A stretch of DNA of 64,000 nucleotides, from contig NZ_JBJGED010000016.1 of NCBI RefSeq assembly GCF_045062745.1, forward strand, positions 62,001 to 126,000. Reading direction: 5' to 3'. Shown here piece after piece: positions 7,901-16,234 of the stretch; position 1 is the first letter of the stretch, and every line of letters starts with the position of its first letter. The translations under genes and the position numbers were made by a program. Origin of the DNA: Paenibacillus_AA sp045062745. Lineage in GTDB: Bacteria; Bacillota; Bacilli; Paenibacillales; NBRC-103111. A model generated the notes under the pieces. The model did not search any database. It saw only the letters and a program-made list of their open reading frames with translations, and was not told the origin of the DNA.

Positions 7901-8288
7901 TCGAAGTTCCCGGCCGCGCGCCGACAGACAGCTTGGCCGCCTGCAGCCAAGTTTCCTTCAGCTCCATGAGGTAGCCCACAACCTCCTGAATCGGCTGCGG
8001 GTCCTTTTTCACATTCGCCTGGATGAGCAGGTAGCTGAAGTACTCATACAGCTGCAGCAATTGCTCCGCGATAGGGGATTCCTTGTCGAGCGTGATGACG
8101 AATTCGCTGATGATGTCCTGGACTTTGCCGATGTTCGTGTTGGCGGAGATGAAGTCTTGGTTCTTGATATCCTCGATGCTCTTCTTCCCGAAGCGGATCG
8201 CCCCGTCGCACAACATGATGAGCAATTGAGCCGGTGAAGCCGTCTGGACGGAGTTTTCCAAATATTTATTGGGTTGCGCTTGAAGCAC
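7893..8288 (-). CDS. fliS: Flagellar secretion chaperone FliS
   Basis: FliS binds the C-terminus of flagellin in the cytosol, prevents early polymerisation and guides it to the export gate. In Bacillus it also frees FliW to bind CsrA. The 131 residues include the family signature KYLENSVQTASPAQLLIMLCDGAIRF near the N-terminus, and the rest is helical. It starts 27 bases after the fliD stop and overlaps fliT at its 3' end, so fliD-fliS-fliT is one operon. Confidence 0.95.
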   Translation of the reverse strand: MLQAQPNKYLENSVQTASPAQLLIMLCDGAIRFGKKSIEDIKNQDFISANTNIGKVQDIISEFVITLDKESPIAEQLLQLYEYFSYLLIQANVKKDPQPIQEVVGYLMELKETWLQAAKLSVGARPGTSNG

Positions 8289-8315
8289 CGTAGTCCCCCC
8301 TGATCCTGGTGTTTA

Positions 8316-9845
8316 TTACGAGCTGGAGCCGCCGCCGAATTGACTTGCCAAATAAGAGGACTGGGAGTTGTACTTGTTCATGGCCGCCTCCATGGCAGCG
8401 AATTTCTGATAGTACGCGTCTTCTAGATCCTGCAGCTTTTTCTCCTTCGTGGTAATGTCCTTGGCGACTTGGGAGATCTGAAGCGACAGCGTGCTGGTGT
8501 CGTAGGCAGCATTGGCCACCCCCGCTTTTGAGGTCAGTTGATCCAAGCCGATCTTCAAGCTCGTGTACAGCCGCTCGGCGAGTCCGACCGTGGTAGAACT
8601 GGCGCCTTCCTTCTCGTCTTGGGTGAATAAAGCCTTCACCGCTTCCGGGTTGCGCTCGATGGCGGCTCGCAGCTTGGCCTCATCATCCACGTACAACTTG
8701 CCGTTCTCATAATATTGTCCTGTGGTGATCCCGATGTCGGACAACGAGCGAATCGTGGGATCTCCGGTATCCACCCGGCCCGTGATCGTAGAACGGAGGT
8801 TGCTGATAATTCCGTTCACAATGCCGTCGCTCCGAATGATGCCGGTTTTGGCCTTGGACTCCCACTTCTCGATTTGATCGGCGTTGAGCGAATCCCGCTG
8901 TTCTCGAGTCAGAGGCTCGTAGCTGCGGTCCTTCGTCTCCGTCACTTTATCCTGGAGCGTCTTCAAGACATCGTTGTAATCCGACACGAACGTCTTGATG
9001 GACTCCATGATCTCGTCCGTGTTCGTCCGCGGCTGAATGTTGGCCGCTCCGCCTCCGGCCTTGGTCGCCGTGATCTCGATACCGTTCACCTTGAATGTAT
9101 TGCTCGTCCTGGTTGTGGCCAAGCCGTTGATCGAGATGGAGGCATTGGCCGCGGCGGTCTTATTGGCCCCGAGCGTGGAGACTTGGGCTACGGTGTTCAG
9201 GAAATTGCCGGACTTGTCTTCGAAAATGATGTATTGTCCATTCTTCTCCGGCCCGTTCACGAGTCCGGTTTCCTTCGATACGAAGCTAAGCTTCTTGTTC
9301 ACGTCGTCGTAGAACGCCGATACATTCGTCGTGGAGTTGATCTTGGTGATGATGTCGTTGAGTGATTCCTTGGTTGGGTCTACCGTGATGACTTCGCTGC
9401 CGTTAATCGCGAACCTGTATTGGGCCGGCAGCGGGGTACCGTGCGTCAGCTTGTCGCTCTGCGTGCTGAGCGGCTTAGTCGGGTCGAACCCGGCCGACGT
9501 GATCTCACTCTCGCTGTAATTGCCGGCCGGCGTGGCCAAGGACGTCACACTGACGAGAATGCTCCCGTCCATCGCAGACGCGGTTGCCTTGGCGGTTACG
9601 GCCTCGGCATTGCCGGTAATCGAGATTTCCTTCTTGTTGAACGTGCCTTCCAGCTTGAAGTTGAACAGCTTGTTATTGCGGAAATCGGTCACCTTCAGGT
9701 TCATGTCCCGAAAGGCGTCCCGCTGCCATTCGTACGTTTGCTTCTTCTGGTCCAGCTTGTCTAATGGAATTCGCTGGGCCGTCATCATTTGTTTGACGGT
9801 GTTGTCCACGTCAAACCCGGATAGACCTGCAATGCGCATCGGCAT
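8316..9845 (-). CDS. fliD: Flagellar filament cap protein FliD
   Basis: FliD (HAP2) forms the filament-tip cap that folds and inserts flagellin subunits. The 509-residue protein has the N-terminal FliD domain (RIAGLSGFDVDNTVKQMMTAQR), a central hook-IN type motif near KASINGLATTRTSNTFKVNG and the C-terminal FliD domain ending in a coiled-coil-like segment (QISQVAKDITTKEKKLQDLEDAYYQKF). ATG 9845 follows AAAGGAGG with a seven-base spacer. It lies between flaG and fliS in the usual order. Confidence 0.96.
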   Translation of the reverse strand: MPMRIAGLSGFDVDNTVKQMMTAQRIPLDKLDQKKQTYEWQRDAFRDMNLKVTDFRNNKLFNFKLEGTFNKKEISITGNAEAVTAKATASAMDGSILVSVTSLATPAGNYSESEITSAGFDPTKPLSTQSDKLTHGTPLPAQYRFAINGSEVITVDPTKESLNDIITKINSTTNVSAFYDDVNKKLSFVSKETGLVNGPEKNGQYIIFEDKSGNFLNTVAQVSTLGANKTAAANASISINGLATTRTSNTFKVNGIEITATKAGGGAANIQPRTNTDEIMESIKTFVSDYNDVLKTLQDKVTETKDRSYEPLTREQRDSLNADQIEKWESKAKTGIIRSDGIVNGIISNLRSTITGRVDTGDPTIRSLSDIGITTGQYYENGKLYVDDEAKLRAAIERNPEAVKALFTQDEKEGASSTTVGLAERLYTSLKIGLDQLTSKAGVANAAYDTSTLSLQISQVAKDITTKEKKLQDLEDAYYQKFAAMEAAMNKYNSQSSYLASQFGGGSSS

Positions 9846-9905
9846 GGCGGTTCCTCCTTTTGCGGTTTATCTTGTAGTCGAGGCAGGCTCGCTTCGGTTA
9901 GTAGG

Positions 9906-10262
9906 TTATCGGCGCTCATCTACAAGGATGCCGGCCATCTCCCAGAGCTTGGCGACAAAATCCTGCATCTTCTCCGGTGGAATTTCGCGAATGACGCGGC
10001 CGGTGTCCTTCTCGAGAACCTTCACCATAATTTGCTTGGTCACCTTGTGCACAGAAAAATTCAGCTCCGTGGTGGCGCCTTCCGCGGCCTTGATCGCTTT
10101 GTTAATCGCTTTGACCATTTGTTCTTCGCTGATCGGGACGCTTTCCCCTTGCACTTCGGCGCGCTTCAGCTCCTGCGTTGTATGAATGGGCGGTGGTGTG
10201 TGCTGTTCGTTTCCTGCCGAAGGGACTTTGGGCGCTCCCATACCTACTGGGTTGCTCTCCAT
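9906..10262 (-). CDS. flaG: FlaG-family flagellar protein
   Basis: A 118-residue FlaG (YvyC) protein, a small flagellar protein linked to filament length control. The conserved C-terminal half is visible (LNFSVHKVTKQIMVKVLEKDTGRVIREIPPEKMQDF), with a non-conserved, proline-rich N-terminus. I chose ATG 10262 because GGAGGG lies seven bases upstream; the longer frame would read through that ribosome site. A good sigma-D promoter lies about 40 bases upstream. It therefore probably heads a flaG-fliD-fliS-fliT transcript separate from hag and fliB. Confidence 0.92.
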   Translation of the reverse strand: MESNPVGMGAPKVPSAGNEQHTPPPIHTTQELKRAEVQGESVPISEEQMVKAINKAIKAAEGATTELNFSVHKVTKQIMVKVLEKDTGRVIREIPPEKMQDFVAKLWEMAGILVDERR

Positions 10263-10302
10263 GAAAAAACCCTCCATGAACCGAAATATACTCTTAGCGT
10301 AT

Positions 10303-10330
10303 ATATCGGCCGTAGAGGGAGGGAACATTA
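10303..10330 (-). promoter_or_regulatory. Sigma-D (flagellar) promoter of flaG
   Basis: The minus strand carries the exact sigma-D -10 element GCCGATAT (10303-10310), with TAAT (10327-10330) sixteen bases further upstream as a near match to the TAAA -35. It directs the flaG-fliDST genes. Confidence 0.75.
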
Positions 10331-10370
10331 GAATGAATTTGAAGGCTTTTGGTAGATCGCTTGTACTTTT

Positions 10371-11615
10371 TTAGTTTTTGATCAGAATGGACATATAAGC
10401 CATTGACTTGTAATTGTTTTCAGTTATTAAATTCATTATATCTTTAAAGTAGAGTGTGTTGTGCTCAATTGTTCGCCCAAACGATTGAATAAGTTTTACA
10501 ACATGATCTATATTAAAACTTTCTTTGTGGTAGGCTGCCATACCTATTAAATGCAATTTAATCAGGCTATAATGTAACACCATATAAACAAATTCATCGA
10601 AAATAGAATCCGTACGTCGGACCGGAAATACGGTTTTGTAAACATAATTAACTAAATAATTCTCAATTATATATTCATGTTGGTTCATTAACGGCTCGTA
10701 ATATTGTTTAAAAGCATATTCGTATGTTTCAGCAATTTCTTCAACAGTCGCCTTGCTTGTATATCCGAGTCCATGAAGAAATTCAGCAAAGCACTCCATG
10801 TAGCGCTTGCTGTTGATGAATTGATTGAACCGTTGGTCTGCCAGTTCCTTGAGTAGTTCCATCTGAATGGCATATTGAACTGGGATCTCAGACAATTGCT
10901 GCCGAAGATCACCTGCCTCAATCAAATTAGTAAACATTGCAATCATCTGAGAAGGATTTGTGCTTGGATCGGTATCCAGCATGTCCTGGAGCTTTTTATA
11001 GAACAAACCAATAATAATAAATCGATCTTGAACGGAATAATTACGATTTTGCAAAACCTGTATGGTAAAAATGCGAAGTTCCCAGAAATAATGCTCAATA
11101 ATAGAGACTATCGCAGGATGGTCGGTTTTCATTTTCGTGCTAATAATATTACGAGTAATCTCCGGCTCTTGTGTTTCAATAAACTCAATTCCCTCCGGAT
11201 TTAACAGGACTAGCTTGGCCATTTCCGGGCAGGATATCGTCCCAGACTTTTCGATGATTCCATTTATACTATTACTGACACGAGGATATGTCGCGCAAAC
11301 ATTCGATAAATAAATTTCGCCCAATTTTTGTTGAACACCGCATAACTTCTCTTCCGACAAGAAGGGGCAAAATCCGTCCTGGTTTAAGTTAATCTTAGCA
11401 TATGTGGCATCAATCGGGTCTTTTCGATTTCTCTTAATATGTTGATCAAACTGTTTGGACAATTCTTTGTGTTTTATGTTGTTATATTTTTTGTATGTCT
11501 GTTTATCAACCGAGATAACCCATCCGGAACAACAGGTATCCTCGCATTGTGATCCTGTACATGAAAATCGTTGCATGTACTCCGGCACTAATAGTTTTTG
11601 CATGCCTTGGTCCAT
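10371..11615 (-). CDS. fliB: Flagellin lysine-N-methylase FliB
   Basis: FliB methylates lysines on flagellin using SAM, a modification known from Salmonella and others. The 414-residue product has the family's cysteine-rich N-terminus (CTGSQCEDTCCSGW, then CPFL, LCG, NVCATYPR and SCPEMAKLVLL), likely binding an Fe-S cluster. ATG 11615 has AAGGAG eight bases upstream. It sits directly after the flagellin gene, its expected substrate, and before flaG, where Bacillus subtilis has no such gene. The DNA is visibly more AT-rich than the flanking flagellar genes, suggesting separate acquisition. I see no strong promoter of its own, so expression may come from read-through of the hag terminator. Confidence 0.9.
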   Translation of the reverse strand: MDQGMQKLLVPEYMQRFSCTGSQCEDTCCSGWVISVDKQTYKKYNNIKHKELSKQFDQHIKRNRKDPIDATYAKINLNQDGFCPFLSEEKLCGVQQKLGEIYLSNVCATYPRVSNSINGIIEKSGTISCPEMAKLVLLNPEGIEFIETQEPEITRNIISTKMKTDHPAIVSIIEHYFWELRIFTIQVLQNRNYSVQDRFIIIGLFYKKLQDMLDTDPSTNPSQMIAMFTNLIEAGDLRQQLSEIPVQYAIQMELLKELADQRFNQFINSKRYMECFAEFLHGLGYTSKATVEEIAETYEYAFKQYYEPLMNQHEYIIENYLVNYVYKTVFPVRRTDSIFDEFVYMVLHYSLIKLHLIGMAAYHKESFNIDHVVKLIQSFGRTIEHNTLYFKDIMNLITENNYKSMAYMSILIKN

Positions 11616-11699
11616 AGTAGGTGCTCCTTGCCACAAATTGATAAATGATACATTCCACAAGTGATGTTACTAAGGTTACCGCAACCTAATATTTGAAAA

Positions 11700-11729
11700 A
11701 GAGGCCCTAGAAATAAATCTAAGGCCTCT
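11700..11729 (-). terminator. Terminator of the flagellin gene
   Basis: AGAGGCCTTAGA pairs with TCTAGGGCCTCT around a short AT loop, followed by TTTTTC in the minus-strand transcript. It lies 17 bases after the hag stop, between hag and fliB. Confidence 0.88.
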
Positions 11730-11745
11730 CGAAAAATAGTTAATT

Positions 11746-14571
11746 TTAACGAAGAAGCTGCAGGACACCTTGAGGTTGTTGATTGGCTTGAGCAAGCATA
11801 GCTTGAGCAGCTTGGGAAAGGATGTTGCTTCTCGTGAACTCCATCATTTCCTTCGCCATGTCTACATCACGGATCCGGGATTCCGATGCAGTCAAGTTCT
11901 CGGAGGAAGTACCCAGGTTGCTGATCGTGTGCTCCAAGCGGTTCTGGAAGGCGCCAAGTTTTGCGCGCTCTGTGGAAACAACTTCCAGAGCATTGTTCAC
12001 GACACTGATCGCGTCCTGAGCACCCTTCGCCGTCGACACGTCAACCGAGTTCAAGCGCAGAGAATTTACGCCCACATCGTTGATGTCAACTTGCAGCGAT
12101 TGACCTTGGTTCGCACCAATCTGCATCGCAAGCGACTTATCGGAGCTGGCATTTTGCGCTTGTTGCGTTACCGCGAAGCTGCCGAATACACGATTGAAGT
12201 CTGTAACCATGGAGGCATCCGTAGCCGATTTCTGTGCGGAGAAGCTCAGATTAGAGATATCCTTCGTCGCCCCTGCTGCACCACTAATGTTGATCTTGCC
12301 TGTCGTAGAATCCAACGACACCGTAGCCCCTGCGAACTGATCTAGCGCACGCAACGAATTCAATACGTCCGCCACGGTGGAAGTCGCGGAAACGTTGACC
12401 GACGTCGAGAAGCCTACTCCGTTTTGTGATCCGATAATATTAATTACGTTGCCCGCTTTCAAGCCTACTCCATTACCATCGGAATCTGCAAGATCCGTTA
12501 GCAATGTATTGTTTGAAATTGATTGAACCACGGCCGAAGAACCAGCAACCTTGGTGTTGTTCCCGTCAGCTGCTACAAGTGCAGTGTTGGTGGCAGCACC
12601 AAACAATGTTGTTGCACCGTTATTTGCACCGTTGGAGATCGTGAAGTTGGCGCCACGTACATTGTTCGTAACCGTTAATTTATCGTTCCCGGCTGTATTA
12701 ACCGTGTTAACAGTCAATGCGCCTGTTCCGAAAGCCTTATCCAATTCAGCTTGCAGTGCCTTTACAATAGCATCGCGGCTTGATGTCTTTGTTGTAGCAG
12801 CTGTATTGCTGATAATATCTTGATCCTGCAAATTGATCGTTACCGTACGATTACCGAGTCTTACATCCATCTTGGCATTTGCTGCAGTGCTGAGGTCAAC
12901 ACCCGGCAATATGTTTGTTGCACCGTTAATGTCACCTGCAGAACCCGCCAAGCCAAGAGCAGCTAGGGCAGATTGTGCGTTAGCTGTCGGGTTTGAGACA
13001 GTCACATCAGAAGACGCGCCTGTGCTATTCGATTTGAACACAATCTTACCGTCAGACAGACTAGCCGATACTTTCCCAACCAGATTACTATTCGCACTGA
13101 TTTGATTATTAACTTCATCAACAAGCTTTTGTTGGGTATCATACCGCCCAGCGGTTAAGCGAAGTGTTTGAACAGCGCCACCATCAACCGAGATATTGAA
13201 TTGGTCGTTTGCGTCCTTGGAAATAACCGTCCCACCAAGGTTCGCATTAATTTGCTCAACACCCGCCTGGTTAACGTTAGCCGATTGTGCAACGCTGGCA
13301 GATGTCGCAACGATACCCAATGTAGTTCCTAGAGTACCAGTACCATTTGCAATAGAGAATGTCCCAGTACCAACATTGTTAGTGAAGGTTAAGTGTCCGC
13401 TTCCATCGTCACCCACAGTAATTGATCCTACACCTATTACTGCGTCCAGACCTTGTTGCAACGCAGTTTTGTATTCACCAAGTGTATAGGCTGTACTTGC
13501 TGTCAGACCATAAGCCTCTAAGTCAACGTTTACGCCACCGTTGTCACCAAGGGTAACTTTGAGGACGTTATTCCCAGCTGTACCTGTCTTCAAGTTCGAG
13601 GCAGTCAAGTCAACTGTACCTTTAATCTCCACTGCTTTAGCGGAGTAACCCATTGCCATCAGAGCTGAACCTGTTGCGCCATTGGTGGTAGGATCTTCGA
13701 TTTCAACCTTGATTTCCGTAGTGCCTGTACCAGCACCGGTTGCAACTGTGTTTGCGACTAGGTGACCATCTGAAGAGAGTGAGAAGAACGCTTGGTTGAA
13801 TTCATTGCTCCATTCAGTTGCTCCAACTTTTGATTGAATGGCAGTGTTTAATGCAGCAATAAATTCGGACTTTGTATAACCTTTTGCTGTACTTGCTGCG
13901 ATTGTTACGTCTGTATACGCAACTTCATTAATCTTGATATCAAACGTATCATTGATACCTGTTTGGATGATGGTATTATCGGCAAGAGCTGCACCAGCAA
14001 TGGCTTTATACCCAGTTCCCGCTTGAGCAGCAGTTGCTGTGCTCACTGCGATCTGCAATCCAGCAGATGTTGTAGAAGAGGTAGCCGCAATATCTGCTGC
14101 ATCAATAACAGCAGAAGTAGCTACTGTTCCTTGAGATGCTTTAGATGCGCTTAAGCTGCCGTTCAGCAATTTTTTTGTATTGAATTCCGTTGTACTAGAG
14201 ATCCGGTCAATCTCGCCTTTCAACTGCACGATTTCTTTTTGAAGCTGAGAACGGTCGGAATCTGTCGACGTGTCGTTCGCGGATTGTACTGCAAGTTCAC
14301 GCATACGTTGAAGGATGTTATGAGTTGTGCTCATTGCACCTTCAGCGGTTTGGATCAGGGAGATAGCGTCTTGGGCATTACGAGAAGCTTGATCCAAACC
14401 ACGGATCTGACCGCGCATTTTCTCGGAGATTGCCAAGCCGGCAGCGTCATCCGCAGAACGATTAATGCGGAAACCAGAGGACAATTTCTCCAGAGATTTG
14501 TTCGTGCTACCAGTGTTGGTTGTCAGCTGGCGATGAGTGTTCAACGCCGCCAAGTTGTGATTAATTCTCAT
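11746..14571 (-). CDS. hag: Flagellin, unusually large (941 residues)
   Basis: This is the filament structural protein. The N-terminal D0/D1 region (residues 1-140, MRINHNLAALNTHRQL... to NTKKLLNGSL) and the C-terminal D1/D0 region (about 805-941, ending GVLQLLR) are canonical. They alone would make a Bacillus-size flagellin. Between them lie some 660 residues of Thr/Ala/Gly/Asn-rich sequence. This holds at least four divergent modules of about 90 residues, near 207-310, 333-420, 455-545 and 565-660, probably surface-exposed D2/D3 domains. No HExxH metalloprotease motif is present. The leader carries a sigma-D promoter and a CsrA-type hairpin, and fliB follows. Confidence 0.96.
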   Translation of the reverse strand: MRINHNLAALNTHRQLTTNTGSTNKSLEKLSSGFRINRSADDAAGLAISEKMRGQIRGLDQASRNAQDAISLIQTAEGAMSTTHNILQRMRELAVQSANDTSTDSDRSQLQKEIVQLKGEIDRISSTTEFNTKKLLNGSLSASKASQGTVATSAVIDAADIAATSSTTSAGLQIAVSTATAAQAGTGYKAIAGAALADNTIIQTGINDTFDIKINEVAYTDVTIAASTAKGYTKSEFIAALNTAIQSKVGATEWSNEFNQAFFSLSSDGHLVANTVATGAGTGTTEIKVEIEDPTTNGATGSALMAMGYSAKAVEIKGTVDLTASNLKTGTAGNNVLKVTLGDNGGVNVDLEAYGLTASTAYTLGEYKTALQQGLDAVIGVGSITVGDDGSGHLTFTNNVGTGTFSIANGTGTLGTTLGIVATSASVAQSANVNQAGVEQINANLGGTVISKDANDQFNISVDGGAVQTLRLTAGRYDTQQKLVDEVNNQISANSNLVGKVSASLSDGKIVFKSNSTGASSDVTVSNPTANAQSALAALGLAGSAGDINGATNILPGVDLSTAANAKMDVRLGNRTVTINLQDQDIISNTAATTKTSSRDAIVKALQAELDKAFGTGALTVNTVNTAGNDKLTVTNNVRGANFTISNGANNGATTLFGAATNTALVAADGNNTKVAGSSAVVQSISNNTLLTDLADSDGNGVGLKAGNVINIIGSQNGVGFSTSVNVSATSTVADVLNSLRALDQFAGATVSLDSTTGKINISGAAGATKDISNLSFSAQKSATDASMVTDFNRVFGSFAVTQQAQNASSDKSLAMQIGANQGQSLQVDINDVGVNSLRLNSVDVSTAKGAQDAISVVNNALEVVSTERAKLGAFQNRLEHTISNLGTSSENLTASESRIRDVDMAKEMMEFTRSNILSQAAQAMLAQANQQPQGVLQLLR

Positions 14572-14595
14572 TCTTGTCTTCCTCCTTGAATTGGA

Positions 14596-14617
14596 TTCCC
14601 CACATCCTTGTGGGAAA
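14596..14617 (-). promoter_or_regulatory. CsrA-binding hairpin in the hag leader
   Basis: The hag mRNA leader contains CCCACA-AGGA-TGTGGG. This is a stem of at least six bp, extendable to nine, that presents GGA in the loop. CACAAGGATGT closely matches the CsrA consensus ACARGGAUGU. A second GGA lies in the ribosome site AAGGAGG about 20 bases downstream, which is the two-site arrangement known from Bacillus hag. Confidence 0.82.
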
Positions 14618-14677
14618 TAGAGTCTGTCTAACTACTTCATCCGGTCGGCCGCCTGGACAAAATAGGGACTGTCATAT

Positions 14678-14704
14678 ATATCGTGTTTTTTCGCACAAAA
14701 TTAT
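14678..14704 (-). promoter_or_regulatory. Sigma-D promoter of hag
   Basis: On the minus strand ATAA (14701-14704), a 15-base spacer and CACGATAT (14678-14685) resemble the sigma-D consensus TAAA-N15-GCCGATAT, with two mismatches in the -10. It lies between the csrA terminator and the CsrA hairpin, giving a leader of about 100 bases. Confidence 0.6.
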
Positions 14705-14720
14705 AGGGGGCTGAGCAGGA

Positions 14721-14756
14721 AAAAAGGACTATTTTCTGGCGAAAATTGTCCTTTTT
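14721..14756 (-). terminator. Terminator of the fliW-csrA genes
   Basis: AAAAAGGAC pairs with GTCCTTTTT and the stem extends inward through TTTTC/GAAAA with one mismatch. The transcript continues with more U. It lies just after the csrA stop and separates csrA from hag. Confidence 0.85.
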
Positions 14757-14767
14757 CAGGGTGGATC

Positions 14768-15025
14768 TTATACTTTTCTCTCGTTCTCATCGCTTTTCGG
14801 TTGTTTCCGGAAAATTTCTCCAAGTTTTTCCGGAGAGAGTACACTCTGCGTCGCTTCTCGGTTCGATTGTTGGATCGAGGTGTAAATTTCTTTGCGATAC
14901 ACTTGGACTTGCTTCGGGGCTTGAATGCCCAGCTTGATGGTATCTCCCTCGGAAGCGAGCACAATGACCTCGATTTGGTCACCAATCATGATCGATTCGC
15001 CCTTCTTACGTGTCAATACGAGCAT
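14768..15025 (-). CDS. csrA: Carbon storage regulator CsrA
   Basis: CsrA is a dimeric RNA-binding protein that blocks flagellin translation by covering the hag ribosome site. The 85 residues begin MLVLTRKKGESIMIGDQIEV and contain the family core LGIQAPKQVQVYRKEIY, with an Arg at the usual RNA-contact position. The C-terminal tail is somewhat longer than in Gram-negatives, as in Bacillus. ATG 15025 follows AAAGGAGG. The start lies inside the last codons of fliW, with a 20-base overlap, so the antagonist and the regulator are translationally coupled. Confidence 0.96.
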   Translation of the reverse strand: MLVLTRKKGESIMIGDQIEVIVLASEGDTIKLGIQAPKQVQVYRKEIYTSIQQSNREATQSVLSPEKLGEIFRKQPKSDENERKV

Positions 15026-15497
15026 GCCGCGCCTCCTTTCCCGCAGCCGTCTCAGGAGATGCCGCAACTGGCTTCAATGGGATTAACGGATGCTTCGTCA
15101 CGTACCCGCTCCCATGCAGGATCACTTGCTTACCGAGCCTCGCGTTCTCATGTATCACAACCGGGGCCAGCAAATTAATGGTGGAGGTCGCGAGTTCGTC
15201 CGTAATGGAGACGATCGACCAGACGGTGACGTCCTTCGGTGCTGCTACCTGCAGCTGCTCCACCGTTTCCGGGGTCAGCTCGAACTCATAGTCATCATAA
15301 AACAGGAACGGGTTCGTCAAGATAAATGCCACTTCGCCGTCCTCGAGGGATTGCAGGAACGTAAAAGGGAGCTCCGGATCCGGCGTAAGGAGCGTAAAGG
15401 TCCGGAAGTGCTCAAACCCTGGCAACCCTTGCTCAAATGTAATGATCTGATCCGCTTCCAGTTCCAGTTCGCCAAACCTTACCGTGTTTACTAACAT
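15006..15497 (-). CDS. fliW: Flagellar assembly factor FliW
   Basis: FliW binds either flagellin or CsrA. When flagellin is exported, freed FliW inhibits CsrA and lets hag be translated. The 163-residue protein has the typical FliW body (FGELELEADQIITFEQGLPGFE, then LTNPFLFYDDYEFEL) and an extended C-terminal tail rich in Ala and Pro. Its 3' end overlaps csrA by 20 bases. A terminator-like hairpin lies just upstream, between it and yviE. Confidence 0.95.
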   Translation of the reverse strand: MLVNTVRFGELELEADQIITFEQGLPGFEHFRTFTLLTPDPELPFTFLQSLEDGEVAFILTNPFLFYDDYEFELTPETVEQLQVAAPKDVTVWSIVSITDELATSTINLLAPVVIHENARLGKQVILHGSGYVTKHPLIPLKPVAASPETAAGKEARHARIDT

Positions 15498-15530
15498 TTA
15501 CTTGTTCACTCCCGTTACGTTGGATTTCAT

Positions 15531-15556
15531 AAAGAAAGCCGCCCGATCCGGACGGC
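15531..15556 (-). terminator. Internal terminator-like hairpin between yviE and fliW
   Basis: GCCGTCC pairs with GGGCGGC (7 bp, one G-U) around GGATC, followed by TTTCTTT in the minus-strand transcript. It lies within the 125-base gap between yviE and fliW and could reduce transcription into fliW-csrA. Confidence 0.6.
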
Positions 15557-15622
15557 ATGGTGTCTTGTGAAAGTGCTCCTGAGGAGCTGGCTTGTCCTAC
15601 CGCATACCCTGATTGTAGCGCA

Positions 15623-16195
15623 TTACAACCGGGCGTCAATAGCCGGTGGGGTAATCTCGACTCTAGGATACTGCTGCATATAGATATTAAGCTTTCCGCG
15701 CGTATAATTAACCTCTGGCGGGTTCGGGTGAGTGGTCAGGCGGATCCCGCTCGGGGTCACGTTGATCTCGGGTTTGTGAGCCGTGTAGTGGATGTCCACG
15801 TTATCGTAAGAGGCTTCACCGGCATATTGGAAATTCGGGAAGCTGACCGTCACGTCTTTGGCCAGTTCCGGAATCATGAGCTGTTTGTTCTTAGCGATAT
15901 CGCCCATCTGATTGCCTTCGTCCACGATATGTCCGATGGCCTCTAAGACGAGATTCTTCGTCTGATCGAAGATCCGGTTCATCACTTCCAGGATGTTCGT
16001 AAGCGCCAGGGCATCCCAAGCTTTATCCTGATCTATCTCCAAATCCCCATTGGAAGAATGGATCTCCATCTTGGCCGGAGGCTGCTCCAATTCGAAAGTC
16101 GGCCGAGGCTGCTTCATGTCATATTTGCCTAAATCCCCATCCACGACCATGATCGCAGGGGTTGTTTTGATCTGGATTTGAGGAATGGACGGCAT
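15623..16195 (-). CDS. yviE: YviE-family protein (DUF6470) of the flagellar locus
   Basis: A 190-residue member of the family found between flgL and fliW in Bacillus and Paenibacillus; its function is not established. The start MPSIPQIQIKTTPAIMVVD and the region YDMKQPRPTFELEQPPAKMEI are typical. The middle is helical and the C-terminal part beta-rich (VDIHYTAHKPEINVTPSG), without a signal peptide or membrane span. ATG 16195 follows AAAGGAGG with ideal spacing. Confidence 0.85.
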   Translation of the reverse strand: MPSIPQIQIKTTPAIMVVDGDLGKYDMKQPRPTFELEQPPAKMEIHSSNGDLEIDQDKAWDALALTNILEVMNRIFDQTKNLVLEAIGHIVDEGNQMGDIAKNKQLMIPELAKDVTVSFPNFQYAGEASYDNVDIHYTAHKPEINVTPSGIRLTTHPNPPEVNYTRGKLNIYMQQYPRVEITPPAIDARL

Positions 16196-16234
16196 GCTTC
16201 GGCCTCCTTTCTCAATCGTATTCGACTACTATGA

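Noticed and set aside
11746..14571. Flagellin-associated metalloprotease (flagellinolysin) domain
   Set aside because: Large size suggested it, but no HExxH motif occurs in the central region.
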